64,000 nt of DNA from Rhypophila decipiens (taxonomy: Eukaryota; Ascomycota; Sordariomycetes; Sordariales; Naviculisporaceae), in assembly GCA_033297075.1 (NCBI GenBank), contig MU858061.1:186001-250000 (forward strand), given 5' to 3'. Position 1 is the stretch's first letter. Every line of letters starts with the position of its first letter. Both the position numbers and the translations under genes were made by a program. The notes under the pieces are model-generated. The model was not told where the DNA came from. It saw only the letters and a program-made list of their open reading frames with translations, and did not search any database. This document shows positions 31,520 through 43,930 of this stretch, piece after piece.

Positions 31520-31774
31520 TCAACGACGCGACGAATTCGGCGTACTAGCGTTACTCGCACTCGCAGCAGCCTTCTGCCGGTACGGATCATTCAGCCTCGC
31601 ATTCGGGTTCGGATCGAGCTTGCGCATCTGACAGTCGCGGCAAATCTCCTGGACCGGTCTGTCCTGGTGGTTTCCCCCCGCGCCGTAGCACGTCTTGCCA
31701 AAGTTGACGCAATAGTCGTATTTGGCAAAACCCCGGTGGCCGCAGGCAAATATGTTGTCGATTTGGAAGCACAT
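31520..31774 (-). CDS. Cysteine-rich CGH-family protein E
   Basis: 84 residues from ATG TGC. C2, C11-G-H13, C22, C29, C45 and C48 match protein B almost position for position, including GKTCYGA against GKTCFGA and a C-x2-C near residue 47. The remaining C-terminus is polar (NARLNDPYRQKAAASAS). It has no signal peptide, unlike small secreted cysteine-rich effectors. The Cys/His set is compatible with two zinc sites (inference). A CCAAT-type sequence lies upstream on the minus strand. A purine-rich leader (pyrimidine-rich on the plus strand at about 31780-31813) directly precedes the ATG. Confidence 0.7.
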   Translation of the reverse strand: MCFQIDNIFACGHRGFAKYDYCVNFGKTCYGAGGNHQDRPVQEICRDCQMRKLDPNPNARLNDPYRQKAAASASNASTPNSSRR

Positions 31775-34700
31775 TTTGTTGCCTTTCTTTTTTTTTTTCT
31801 TTTTCTTCCTTTAGGTATGTTTTGGGAGTGTGAAACCAACCGGTGTGTAGAACAAGTAGTGTGTCCTGATTGGGCGCGGTGCTTCTTTTGATAGGTAAGA
31901 AAGGTTTTCGTATGTTTCAGGCGCTTGTGTTCCGAATGGTGGTTCCCAAATTCCGAGTCGGAGATAATTTCGTAATAGCGGATGGTGTGTTGTGATCCAG
32001 TGATCTTTGCTTCAGTGAGCAAAAAGAAAAAAAAAAGCCGCTTTTGTTTTCGTGATGACAGGCAATGAGATATCGAAATCTCGCCAATCCCGTCAAGACG
32101 AGTTGGTAGGTTGTCTTTCGAGCTGTCTCTTCTTCTCCGAGGTGGTAGTCCAAGTTGACCTTTGCTCGCGTTCCTCGTGTTGACTTGGTTTCCTTCCCCT
32201 GGTAGAGTAAGAGAACCAACAGCAAGATGGGATGAAAAAGAGGAGGTAAATGAGGACGAAATCCGTGCCAGGACTGGTCTCGAAACCAGGTGATACTACT
32301 CTCCTCGTTGAGTAGTTGATAAAGATGTTGAAAAAATAAAAAGTCGACCCAGAACCGGTATGAGCACAAGCTGTCTAACAACAGCACAATAACGGGTAGA
32401 CTGTCTAGTAACAGCAGTGGCTCATAGTACGTCGACTAGTCAAGGAAAAAACATTGAAGACTAATATCCTCCCCCTTTGCGAAAATTTGTGTTTGTTTGC
32501 TTTCCCGGTGTTATACCAGTGAGATGAGGGACGAGCAGGATAAAGATATATTGCCCGTAGCGGCGCTGGTAGTCGGCGTTGCTTTCGTGCGTATAAAAAG
32601 AGGGGCTTGAGACACAATTTGAGTTAGTCTAGAAATCCCGGCAATCATTGTTATATCCGCCTCTAAAAAGGGAATATTTGGTAGATAATAGTCAAAAAAG
32701 GAAAAGGCCGCTGAAGTGGAAAAAGAAAAGTGCAGGAAGGTCCCCCTTCATATGTACGTGTGCCTTCACAACGCAGCACATGAAAAGTCCGGATACGAAG
32801 GGAAAGTTTTCTCGGAAGGGGACAAGATTCGCGCAATTGCATGCTCGTCGCCATCCTTCCACCCCAACCGAAGAAGCACCCGGCCGGCCCCCGGCCTAGT
32901 TCTAGTGCAAGGCGTCATCGACCATCACCGCGATGGTCCGCATCCCACATGGTGGTAAGATTGTGTAGTCAAAGGCAAACTGGCGGAGACTATGGGGTAC
33001 GAGGAGAGCGTGGCGGCGGACCCTGTCCAGCAAGACGATGATTGTCTGTAGACTTTGAGAGAAAGTGACGGCTTACATTTTTGTAAATGTTTATAGTTTG
33101 TATAGTGATTATCCGACTGGCTTGCAGGGGCGTCCCACCAACCAGGCGTGAGTATCACTGGGGCTATGCAGAATATTGCATCCGGGTCCGTCAACATCAT
33201 CACCGCCTCCCCCCTTCCGCGACTTGACTCCGTGTTTGCTCGCCAGGATAGGACGAGGCAACCGAGCAGCTAGTGCATATGTTGCAGAAATCCCGATATT
33301 TTCGAGTCAATTCATACGGGAAGAGATGCTTGGTGGAAAGACAGAAACAGTGGAGGAACAGGGTGATGACAGGACGAAAGGCAGCATCCATGGGTAACGT
33401 GTTGATTGGGGTAAAATTCGCATGATTCATGTAACTCGGTCTAGAACGGCCTTAGGGATTGGGGTCAAGAGAGTGAAAGCCGTGCTGGCTGGTTCCATTG
33501 TTGAGATGTCTCACCGTGGTCGGCGGGTGGCATCTCGGCAGCAGCCTCTGTTTAGGGGTCTGATAGTTGGTACACTGGTACCAGCGGCAATGGGTAATAG
33601 TCCCTTGAAGAGTCGTCGTCATCCACCGAACAGCATGTCCAGCCATATCATGAGGCGTAACCAGGAACCCTGAGCCACCCTCAGCTTAACGCAGTGTGAC
33701 GTTCGAGGTGGCGTGCATTATATAAGGACGGAAAGACTATAGTTTGACAGCTGCCACTTCAGGTCTCTCGTCCCATATGGTATTGAAGTGGTGCAGCGGA
33801 CACTCTGCCGTCGGTTGTGCAGGAAAGGCGAACAAAGAAAGCAACGAGGGGAAACGGAACAAAATGTCTCAAAACACTTACTGTGGAATTGTCTGATGTT
33901 GATGATGCCGATATTACGCCCGCCGAGTTAGCAGTCTGGAGACTCAACTAAATTCGCCCCGAATGTTGGTTGAATGTATCCTCGGTGACTAAAAACGCCA
34001 AAGGTTCGCCCATGGAGAGTGCACGGGACGAAGAAAGTATCCTTTTGTACGGGATCGAGATCAGTCCACTCGCTCCATCGAGGACCCCACCGGGCCAGTC
34101 TGGAGAAACCTACCAAAGGGGTCGTGGCCGCTGGGGCACCACTGGGGCCTATCAGACGCTCCGTCTTGGATACAGACTAAAAACTCGCTTGTCCTTGCTG
34201 CATCGTGTGCTGCTGCCACTCATCTTGGCATTGGGGTCTTCCCGAGGGGATGTATAATCTATGACGCCAGCCAATGAAGTCGGGTAATCCTGTCGCTTCC
34301 TGCTTGCCTTGGAGCATGACTCTGTGACATATAACCTTGCATTCCTTATTTTGAAAAGAAGGGCATGGGCAGAGTAGACCCCCAGTGCTCAGACAGGGTC
34401 GCTCAAAATTATCAGCATCGACATTGATGAGCGGGAGCCAACAGAACCACAGGCGGGGACACGCCGGGATCCTTTCCGGGTCCGGGTTGGGGTCAACAGC
34501 CGGGGCAAGGGGGTCCTTGCTAATATCTGTCTGTGCCGCCATGTCGGGTCGCGGTTGGGGGCCGATCCAAAGCCACGGAGTACCTCCGGGACAACTTCAT
34601 GACAGTGCTTTGCTTCCACAGTGACTGGCAAGATACACGGACCGTTTGTAGTGCTAACAGGCAGCACATTGTACCCAGGAGGAGTCCATTACGGATACAT

Positions 34701-35485
34701 GCTGCCCTTCCCCGCTCTTGCTTTCCTCAAATAGCAACCTGAGAGCCAAACAACCCGGGGTGAGACAAATCGATGCCGGTAGGTGCAGTCAGGGTCCAAT
34801 TGCCATGCCTCGAGTCATGGCAATCCCCCTCCAGATTTCAGCTCGTATGACTTGAGCCGGGGAGGCGCAGATTTCAGGGTACTGGTTGTCCTACCCTGAA
34901 AGCACCGTATCGCTTGTCGCAGAGGACACTGGTCGGGAATATGAGATCAGCAAATTCTCATGCATAAAAGTGTAACCAACACTCAGCCGAATGTTGGATT
35001 TCCATATGCGGGCCCGGACGGAATAGTGAAATCACCCAAGATGTCAGTCAAAGAGTCCTCCCCATTGGCGTGTTGCACGGAAAGTTTCAGTGGAACTGAG
35101 GGATCCTTGATCAACCTCGTGTCGAAGAACATCTTCTCAACCCTGATATGCTACCGGAGCTATCCTGAGCTCGCACAAGCTTACCAAGACCTGGACAGCC
35201 AGAATAATATTTGTTTAACCTCAAGCAAGGCGGTTAGCCGCAGCATGTGAGTACGTTGTCGGTAAGCTTGGGACTGTCCGCGGAGGAACAAGCCTCGATA
35301 GTATCAGTGTAACCAGACGAGCGTTGTGCGAACCAAGGCGGCTGAATCGAGTGAAAGGCTCTGGTCATGGGACGGAGCTGAATTGCATTCCTTGTAGACA
35401 ACAGAAAATATTGTACAACTTGATGGGTATATCTCAGACATGTCGATATTCTTACATAGACCACGCATCCCTGTCGCGACGTCTC
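31775..35485. other. Long gene-poor stretch
   Basis: About 3.7 kb with no gene I can support. It holds the promoter of gene E at the left and the 3' flank of COX15 at the right. A 121-codon minus-strand frame at 34177-34542 has several Cys but lacks the family spacing and protein-like features. No long repeat or transposon open frame is seen. Confidence 0.5.
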
Positions 35486-37003
35486 TTAGACTTTGGTCTT
35501 GAGTCGCTTCTGAATCAAAAGTAATGTGCTCCTGGGGATGCGGAGACGTTGGCCCAGCACCAGCACCCCGGTCAAGAGCGCGAGGGCACCAGCCTGGTGA
35601 GCCGCAGCCAGCGGAACGGGAACCATGTAGAGGAGAGTGGTCAATCCAAGCGTGAGCTGCAGAGACACGAGATGGACGAGCCCGAGAACACCCTTTTGCA
35701 CATCCTTGGGAATGACTGCCTTCATTCGACCTGTTCTGCTGTATGCAAACAAGGCAAGAACAGCCGTAAAGGTAGTCATGGCCAAGATACGGTGGTCGAG
35801 TTGGACAAGAGAGGGGTTCTCGAGCATATTGCGCCACCAGAGGTCAGAGCCGTCTTCCTTGCGGCAGTAGAACTTGTCCCAGAGTTCCGACTGGGGCGGC
35901 ATGTAGCCGTTGCCCATCTTGGGAAACTCATTATATATCAGCCCCGCGTCAAGCCCTGCAACCAGGGCACCCGAGAGGACAGTCGTGAAGATGAGGGCGG
36001 TGAGGCCGAGGACAGACCGGCGGAGTACCTGAAGCTTTGGCGACGAGAGGGCGGCAATCGCCTTGGCTGCAGCCTCTGGGTCGCGGAGAGCCTTGTGGGT
36101 GCGGAGAACCTTGAGACCTGCGAGGAGCATCCAAGAATAGCAGACGAAAGCGGTAGCCAGGTGCGCAGCCAGACGGTACTGGCTGACACGCGGGTGAGAG
36201 CCGGGTGCAAAGAGATCATCCTTCAGTCCGGACTTGACCATCCACCAGCCAATGAAGCCCTGGAAGCCTATGAGAGCCGATATGCCAACCAGAGTGCCAG
36301 CAGTGCGGAGCCTGACACGGCGGCGGGCAATAAAGTAGACGGTCGGGAGGACAAACGAGAGACCAATAAAGCGACCCCAAAGACGATGCGACCATTCCAT
36401 AAAGTAAATCTTTTTGAATTCCGACAGGTTCATGTGCGAGTTGATCATCTGGAACTCAGGCGAGGCGCGGTACTTGTCGAATTCGGATTGCCAGTCCGCG
36501 TCCGACATGGGAGGGAGGGATCCGGTGACGGGCTTCCATTCTGTGATGCTCAGTCTGTCCGGTAAATGGTCAGCTTCCCATCAACCATCCGTGATGGAAC
36601 ATGCAGCTAGAGGAACGCACCCAGACTCGGTCAATCTTGTCAAACCGCCCCAGACAACGATACCGAAGACGCTCACCGCGCTGCCCAGAAGCCAGTAACC
36701 AACAACCTTGTCGTCAGTTTCGGGGAAAGAAGATTTTGAGGAGCTTTTGGTTTCCGTTTCAGAGGTAGCCTTGGGTGTAGTGGGTGCAGTGGTTGCCGCC
36801 GTTGCCATCCTGCGCTTCAGGACACTGGAAGGGGGCTGCGGTTTAGCTGTCGCATAGCTCCTGGAGAGCAGTGAAGACCTGGCGAGCTTCACAATCTCGG
36901 ATGGAGGCGGCGCAACTTTTTGCTGAAGACATTGGCCGCAAAAAAGAGACCTTCGAGGTAATTGTGCAGCAATTCTGCGCAACCCAAGTTGAAAGGGCCC
37001 CAT
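35486..37003 (-). CDS. COX15: Haem A synthase COX15, mitochondrial
   Basis: Two exons, 37003-36621 and 36554-35486, 483 residues. The intron (GTGCGT..ACAG) splits the conserved GGLTRLTESGLSITEWKPV. COX15 hydroxylates the haem O methyl group in the inner mitochondrial membrane to make haem A for cytochrome oxidase (family knowledge). The N-terminus is Arg/Ser-rich with few acidic residues and fits a mitochondrial presequence. The haem-ligand His motifs are all present: EWSHRLWGR, YRLAAHLATAF, LDHRILAMT and AAHQAGALAL. Further markers are GFQGFIGWWMVKSGL and YNEFPKMG. Eight hydrophobic segments are seen. The length is normal. The start at 37003 is the first ATG before the presequence. Confidence 0.95.
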
Positions 37004-37695
37004 GGCAATGTGTTGGTGCCCTCAATGGCAAGCCGCAAAAGTCGAGTCCAGATTTCGAGGTTCTGGATTTTTGGCGGACGGGAAAGGGCGGATGAAGCTC
37101 TTGTTGCGGTGGTCTCCACTAAAAAGTCAGCCCACTGTCGATCGAGGTCACACTGGCAGCTTGTGAACCGGCCCGGATCGTCCCACTCGGCCGAGGTGCA
37201 TGGGCCGAGAGCAAAGCCCAGGGTTAGGGTTACGTAGTCCAGCACCGCCAAGCTCCTTCCCTCAATGAGCAGACTTCTCACCCTTGCACAGCGACATGAA
37301 CACGACGGAAGGAGCTTTGAAAATGGCCTCACACCGGTCGGTCATATTGCGACTGCCGTGAGCGCAAACAGACATTCACCATGCGACATTCCGTTTTGAG
37401 TATCTCTTTTCCATTTCTAAAAGGCCGACTCAGCATCTTAATTTTTCTCGATCCTCATCTTGTTGAAAATCGGCAGCCACTCACCGAACGACTCATCACA
37501 CACATGGTTACCATTCTTTCTTGAGAAGAAGAATACGCTTGTTGCCTTCATTACTCGACTTTTTATCATAACAGTCAACCGCAGGTCTTTGAGTCTTTGC
37601 CGCACTGGGCTTCTAATATACAAAAATAAAACAATAAACAATTACAGGGACCAGGTCGACACTGTTGTCTCGGCCACAACCTATGAAGAGTCTCT
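37004..37695. other. Intergenic between COX15 and the CDF gene
   Basis: COX15 promoter side and CDF 3' flank. An upstream frame continuing from the COX15 start is not supported. No other feature is seen. Confidence 0.5.
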
Positions 37696-39365
37696 TCACG
37701 TTGACTGTGGCGATTCCCTGACACCCCCAGTTGGCACCTCGCTCACCTCAACTGCCGCCGCCGCCTTCTCAATCTCGGGCTTCCTCCTCATCAAAATGTC
37801 CTTGATAGACTTCTTGGGCTTCTCGGTCTTGGGCCCCTTCTTCTTGTACAAGGGCTTGTGCTCCTCGTGAGGATCATGGTCATGGTCGTAGTCGACGTGG
37901 ACAAAGGCTCTCTCGACATCAGCGAGGCCCTCGAGCTTCCGCTGCAGGGTCTGGCCGACATCGTGCGTCACCTTGAGCGGCAGGTCCTCGTCCATGACAA
38001 TGTCAATCTCGACATAGTAATGCTGGCCAGCATGATACGCCCGGCACGTGTCGATCTTTTGGATCCTGTCGTCGTGCGTCATGGTCATGTACACGAGCTT
38101 GGAGATGTAGTTCTTGGGTGCCGCCTTGCCCACGAGCAACCACACCTGCTCAAAGGCGTTGGAAGCCCACGAGAACAGAATGAGGAGCGCGATGAGGATG
38201 GCACCGATCGGGTCGAGATACCACACAAACTTGTCTCCCACGATCGACATGACCAGACCAAAGATGTTGACGGCAATGTCGTTGCGGTGGTCGATGAAAA
38301 ACACATGGACCGATGGGAACCGGCGGTAGTGGAAGCAGTAAAGCATAAGCGAGCCCTTGGCAAAGACTGGAGAAGCCTTTGTTAGCATACGACTCTGGAG
38401 CTTGAAGCTGGGTTCCCCTTGGGCAGTACTCACTTGCAATGCAGACAAAGACAATGGGGATGATGTGAAGCTCTGACGCCTCATTGTGGCCTCCCCCAGC
38501 AATGCTTCGCACCGACTCAATCTGATTGGTTGCGTCAGTCTCTTCTCCAACAGTTCTTATGGAGCTCGTCGACTTACGATGAGTTGGATAGCAACAGTCG
38601 TCATCAAGGCACAGAAAAGGATGATGCCGATTGTTTCAATTCTCTTGCGGCCGACAGGGTACTTGTACACACTCGGCCGGTTCGCCAGGATGGACGTGAC
38701 AAGCATCACAAAGGACGACACGAGATCCATAAAGGCATCGGCCGCAGTTGCAAAAAGCTGGCACCCCGTTAGCAACATGTGCATAATCTCGTTCTGGACT
38801 TGGAGCGACAAACCGAGAGCGATCCCGTCGAGATGGCGGCGTACATCTGGATGATAAACAAACAAAAGTTGACGATAAAAGACGCCCGGACGGCAAACTT
38901 GATTCTCGGTTTGAACCGAATATCATCCTCGATTTGTTTCTGCTCCTCATCTTCGGCGCCCAGAAACTGATCGATCAACTTGTTCTGCCGAGTGTAGTAC
39001 TTTTTGAGTTTTGTCTTGTTGCCTTCCGGGTGGTCAATCTTCATCTGCTTTTTGCTGATGTTTTCTCTCTTGTGTTGCCCGTAGCCCAAGGGATCTTCTG
39101 GGTTGTAGCTGCTGAACTGCGATGATGTTGTCTGGCCAGAGACGAGATCCTCGACAGGGACCGGGTCCCGCCCAGTACCAGCTGTCACGGCCGGCGCGAC
39201 ATTTGCATCCTGAGCAGTATTGCCTAGTGATATAAGTCAGTCACTGGGTGTTGTTCAACTCTAGCAAGGCCAGGACTGCCCTGAAGAAAGAGTCGAAACA
39301 TGCATGTTTCCAACAGTCAACATACCTGCTGGGACAGGAGCGTCCGAAGAGTTGTGGGTTGCCAT
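37696..39365 (-). CDS. Cation diffusion facilitator, Mn-type
   Basis: Five exons: 39365-39326, 39223-38814, 38757-38578, 38521-38434 and 38366-37696, 462 residues, with phases that join throughout. The first coding exon has only 40 bases (MATHNSSDAPVPA). CDF proteins export divalent cations from the cytosol by proton exchange. The membrane site here is D157-x3-D161 (ADAFMDL) and D265-x3-D269 (DHRND). This DxxxD pair is the signature of the manganese subgroup, where zinc CDFs have HxxxD (family knowledge). A cytosolic N-terminus of about 105 residues precedes six membrane segments. A cytosolic ferredoxin-like domain follows (YHAGQHYYVEIDIVMDEDLP, VERAFVHVDYDHDHDPHEEH), then a Lys-rich tail. 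The His/Asp-rich stretch may bind metal. Confidence 0.93.
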
Positions 39366-42226
39366 TGGAACTGCGGGTCTGAGTATTGGCGTTTATGCGT
39401 CGAACGTTGCCAGCAACCAGGCCTCAGAACAAACGTGTGGGAATAGTAGGCAAGAATTGTCGAGCGATCACAACGGACAGCAGCATTATTATAGAGGAGT
39501 TTGGATAGTCGACCGACCACACTTTGTCGGTGGCCTCCTTACCAAATGGCACTCTAGTCCGCATCGACCTGCCTCGGATGGCCATGGTTCGCCGTCAAAC
39601 TTCAAGGGGTTGACAACCCCGTATGACAGCTGCAGGTCACCGGCTAGACTTGCACTCGATTGATCACATCTCGGTACGTAATGGTGCGCCCTTCACTGGT
39701 GCCCTGGAAAGAGCACCGTGCGGCTACATCTAGGCCGTACTCCCCATCACATTTTTTTGCTTCAAAGTGAAAAGCCACAACACTAGCAATGGTGGTGGGA
39801 AGCTTGACTGTTTCTGTACGATGGTTTATATGTGATGCAGGTTATCTGGCTTGGCGCCGTGCCGACTACCGTTTGTGCCGCGGGCTCGAACCTCGCAGGT
39901 AGCATCGTGTAATCGAAGCTTTGGAGGTTTGCACCTCACAACGCAAGAGATGGACGTTGGATGATACAAGGAGGGTCAAAGCGACCATACTCCGCAATTT
40001 GGCTGCTAGGATGTTTCGACTAGCAGTTTAGGATGGGGACGGGAGGTGGCAGAGCCGCGGACATCGAGTGCGGCACCATGGACAAGGATGCGCACCTGAG
40101 CTCGACTTTACCGGCGTGAAGCGGTTACAGGAGAGAAACATTGGAAAAGACGCCATATAAAGACCATGGCCAGTCCTTGTATGCCAAGATGCCAAGCCAG
40201 CTCTCGTTTTACCATTCCCTCGAACCTTTTGCGACTCTTTCGATATCCCTACCTATACCAGCAATGCCTTTGAAATATTCCGTGTATTCGACAACGACAA
40301 CCAGGATCAAGGTCCTGTGCTCGATATGGGACGGCATCAGGCTGGTGTTGCGAGTGACTACTGGCGGAGCGAGCAGTCATACCTTTTCTCGATGACGGAC
40401 ATATCGTAGGTGGAACAGAATGCGTGCTCCAAAGAAGGAAGCAGTCACGGTGGCGTTGTCGAGTTGAGCTTGGCCTGGAGAAAATGCTTATCTGGGCTTT
40501 AGCTTCTCGGCCTCGAGGACAAACAAGCATTTGGGCCAGATCCTACCTGGCACCACACTCGGCGGGACCATGGCCCAATAGGGTAATCTCGACGCCGCTC
40601 AACTACCGACAGCAAGTCTAGACGTGCCAAACTGTGCCATCGAGGCTAAACTTGCCAAATTCGACCTCAACGGCAAAGCTTCCGAATCGGCGGACAGGGG
40701 TCCAGGGAAGGATTCCCCACAAATCTGCTGCCACAGGATGGTGGAGCCTGTTTCATCCATGACAAATTCCCCGTTCGAGTTGCGACATGCACCAAAGCAG
40801 CCTTGTCCTTTTCCCGATGAGGAACCCCGGCCCAAGCGACTACAACCGCTACACTACAAGCACCAACACCACCGTGCGGAAGTTTTATGAGACTCAACCA
40901 GGAGGTTGAACGGGTTCAGAGATAAGGTAAGGTGGTAGTGTAAGTAAGCTTGTTTTCGTTTCCGTTCATCGTGGCAGTGCCAAAACATCTTGCTTCTCGA
41001 CGTTGCTCCACGGGGGTCAAGTCGACAGAGGTCCCCTTCACCATTGTTTACAAGTGTTCAACCGGTGGAGCTGTCGGTATTCGAGACCTCAGAGCAGGTC
41101 AGGTGGGAGGCACGAGTGTCTTCAGGGATACTCGCGGCAGGCTGGCCCGGACGAGGTGCCGAGAATGGTGTGTACGATGGAAAAGGAATAGAACAAGTCT
41201 TGTTTCGGGTCTTGCCTTGCCAAGGAAACCCATGCCTCAGCTCTACTTTCGTAACTGGAGCCTTTTTCTTTTTGTTACCGCACGCACAAAGCTGATGGAC
41301 GCACGCTATGTGACGAGGCAAGGCCCTTGTTATCAGCCTTCTGGAACTGGCTTAGGTGAATGCCATCGTCACCGTGGAAGAAACTAGCCCAAGAGCCTAT
41401 TTGAGCCACGACTTGATCCTGGTGAGCTGGTGCCCCGAGCTGGCGTACGTATCACCACTTGGCGTGCCGGGGTTTTGGTTTTGATCCAGATGCTAGATTG
41501 CATCAGATCAGCAACGGTACTACGTAGGCGCCAAGTGGTCAATCGCTGAGGTTGGGAATGGCAATGATGAACAGAAGGGCGAGTTGTCACGGCTGCTGAT
41601 ATGAGCAACGGCCAAGAATATCACAAAGACCGGCAAGACTTGGTCGTTTTCTTTGACGATGGAGATCGTCTCGATAATGCCAGTGTTTTCCCATCTTTCC
41701 CCTTGCCATCGAGACCAGTTCCAAGACATATCCCTGATGAGGACGCTGTCAAACACGGGGAGCCAAGGAGACCGGGGACGACGGGGTCCACGACTCGCGC
41801 CGGTTCATCTTGCTTAGACCTGAGATGGATCGTCGGGACGACCCAAGACAAGATTCATGCATATTAAAGAAAGACGGCTCTCCCCTGCCCTGCTTTGCCT
41901 CTTCAAAGCCAAACTTTTTTTCTTGGTATTTCTCTTTTTTCTTGGCTTTCGTTTTCTCTTCCCTTCTCTACACACTTTGGGGGTTTCTTTTTTTTTTTCT
42001 CTATAGTATTTTTGTGTGGTTATCCCTGGTGGACCTTTTCTTCTAGACTTCTTGTTACTCATCCTCGTTCCCTTTTAATTCCCCGTCTTCCCTTCTTGGC
42101 AACTGTCGCTGTTGTTTCCTTTGTCCTCCGGTTCCCACAGCTGCAGGCCAGCTCTTATTGAATATACTTTCTTTTAACGATTATTCGGAGGAGTGAGACC
42201 TGGAGTCTCGGCTCTGCCTGTAGACC
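39366..42226. other. Gene-free divergent region
   Basis: About 2.9 kb between the minus-strand CDF gene and the plus-strand ZIP gene, holding both promoters. A strongly pyrimidine-rich plus-strand tract at about 41911-42003 precedes the ZIP gene. No convincing frame or RNA gene is seen. A T-arm-like sequence on the minus strand near 39890 does not extend to a tRNA. Confidence 0.5.
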
Positions 42227-43930
42227 ATGGCGAGTATTACTGGTACCTTTGCGGCGGCGTTCCCGACCGCGATACCGACGGCGTTGCCAACGCTGGTGTC
42301 CTCGACGCCCGTGTCAGCTGCTACCAACATTTTGGAAGCTGCCGGTGGGAAGCCGGCATGTGGAAAGAAGCTGGAGCCCGGTGAGGAGGCAGAGGAATAC
42401 GATCTCCCGCTTCATGTTTTGGCCTTGTGTAAGTTGAGCCTCACCTTTTGAGATGCGGCCTCGGGAATTCCACTGACAGACAGTACTGGTGCCACACAGT
42501 CTTGGTCTTGATCTTTTCGATTCTCGGTGCTGGGTTTCCCGTCATGGCAAAGAAGGTGAAATGGATCAAGGTGCCGGCCAAGGTCTTTTTCTGCTGCAAG
42601 CATTTCGGTACCGGCGTCCTGATTGCCACCGCCTTCGTGCATCTCCTCCCCACGGCCTTTGGTAGCTTGACCGACCCGTGCCTGCCCGATCTCTTCACCG
42701 ACATCTACCCGGCCACTCCTGGACTGATCATGATGATTGCCATGTTTGCTCTTTTTGTCGTCGAGATGTGGCTGAACGGAAAGACTGGAGGTCATTCGCA
42801 CGGTGGACCGACTGGGTTTGAGAGCGGTCCTATGAACCTGAACCACGGAGGAGCGCATGGTCCCCATGGCCATTCTCACCACCAGCATGGCCCCGCCGCG
42901 GCGCCGCAGCGTCCTCCTAGGTACACTCGCGACGTCGATTTCGAGACGGAAGATATCCAGTACGAGAAGAAGATTGCGCAAAAGATGTACGACGAAGGCG
43001 TCCGAGCTGATCCCTACGGCGGCGACCCCTACGGCGATCCCTTTGCCGACGGAAACCAACTCGAGCCCCGCTCCGAGATGCCGCCCTGGTTCATCGTCTT
43101 TTACGAGCAGTACGTCCGCCAGCGTCTCGAGATTGTCAACATGATCAAGGCCTCCAGCGGTGGATCCGCCGCACCCATCAACAACAACAAGCACCAGAGC
43201 ATGATTCCTCAAGCAGCACAAGCACCACTCATTGACTCGCCCTACATCGACGTCGAGACGGGCCAGCCGGTCGATCCCGCCGTTTACAAGAAGATGGCCA
43301 TGAACATTACGCTTCTCGAGGGCGGTATCTTGTTCCATTCCGTGTTTGTCGGCATGACTGTCAGTATTACGATTGATGGGTTTATCGTCCTGCTCGTGGC
43401 CATCCTGTTCCATCAGATGTTTGAGGGTCTGGGTCTGGGCTCGCGTATTGCCGCTGTTCCCTACAAGCAGGGCAGCATTCGCCCGTGGGTTCTGGTTGTC
43501 GCCTTTGGAACTACCGCCCCCATTGGACAGGCTCTTGGACTTGCGCTCCAGGGACAATATGACCCCGACAGTGCCTTTGGCCTGATTATTGTTGGTGTTT
43601 TTAATGCCATGTAAGTTTGTTTGTTTGTTTTTTTCCCCCGCTTCATGAATGAGAAATCTAGGTTGCGCTAACACATCGTGTGCACTGCAGTTCCTCTGGC
43701 CTTCTTCTCTACGCCTCCATGGTCGACTTGTTGGCTGAAGACTTTTTGTCTGAGGAGGCAAACCGGACCCTGACGTCCAAGGACAAGAAGCTCGCTTTCT
43801 TCTTTGTTCTTCTCGGAGGTAAGTCGACTGGACTGGTACTCGACTCAAGCAATCGGATATGAATGCTAACGATGACTCTCTTTTCTCCCGTGCAGCCATC
43901 GCCATGTCGGTTGTCGGTGCTTTTGCCTAA
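42227..43930 (+). CDS. ZIP-family zinc/iron transporter (Zrt type)
   Basis: Four exons: 42227-42428, 42500-43610, 43691-43818 and 43896-43930, 491 residues. All introns have GTAAG donors. The last exon encodes only IAMSVVGAFA plus the stop. ZIP proteins import zinc or iron into the cytosol. Eight membrane segments are recognisable. A long His-rich loop lies between segments 3 and 4 (HSHGG, HGGAHGPHGHSHHQHG, about residues 166-250) and contains a charged insert. The metal path residues are present: FHSVFVGM in segment 4 near 347 and HQMFEGLGLGSRI in segment 5 near 372. The first about 55 residues are Ala/Thr/Pro-rich. The GEEAEEYDLPLHVLAL region before segment 1 is typical of fungal Zrt proteins. 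The plasma-membrane location and zinc preference are inferred from the family. Confidence 0.93.

Noticed and set aside
34177..34542. Minus-strand Cys-containing frame of 121 codons, possible sixth cysteine gene
   Set aside because: It lacks the Met-Cys start, CGH and C-x2-C spacing of the family; the composition is not convincing.
31775..35485. Search for a transposon or more cysteine-family genes in the gene-poor stretch
   Set aside because: No transposase-like or reverse-transcriptase-like frame, terminal repeats or CGH-type head was found by eye.
39841..39960. tRNA-like T arm (GGTTCGAGCC) on the minus strand
   Set aside because: One T-stem pair mismatches, the acceptor ends pair poorly, and no D arm or anticodon arm can be drawn.
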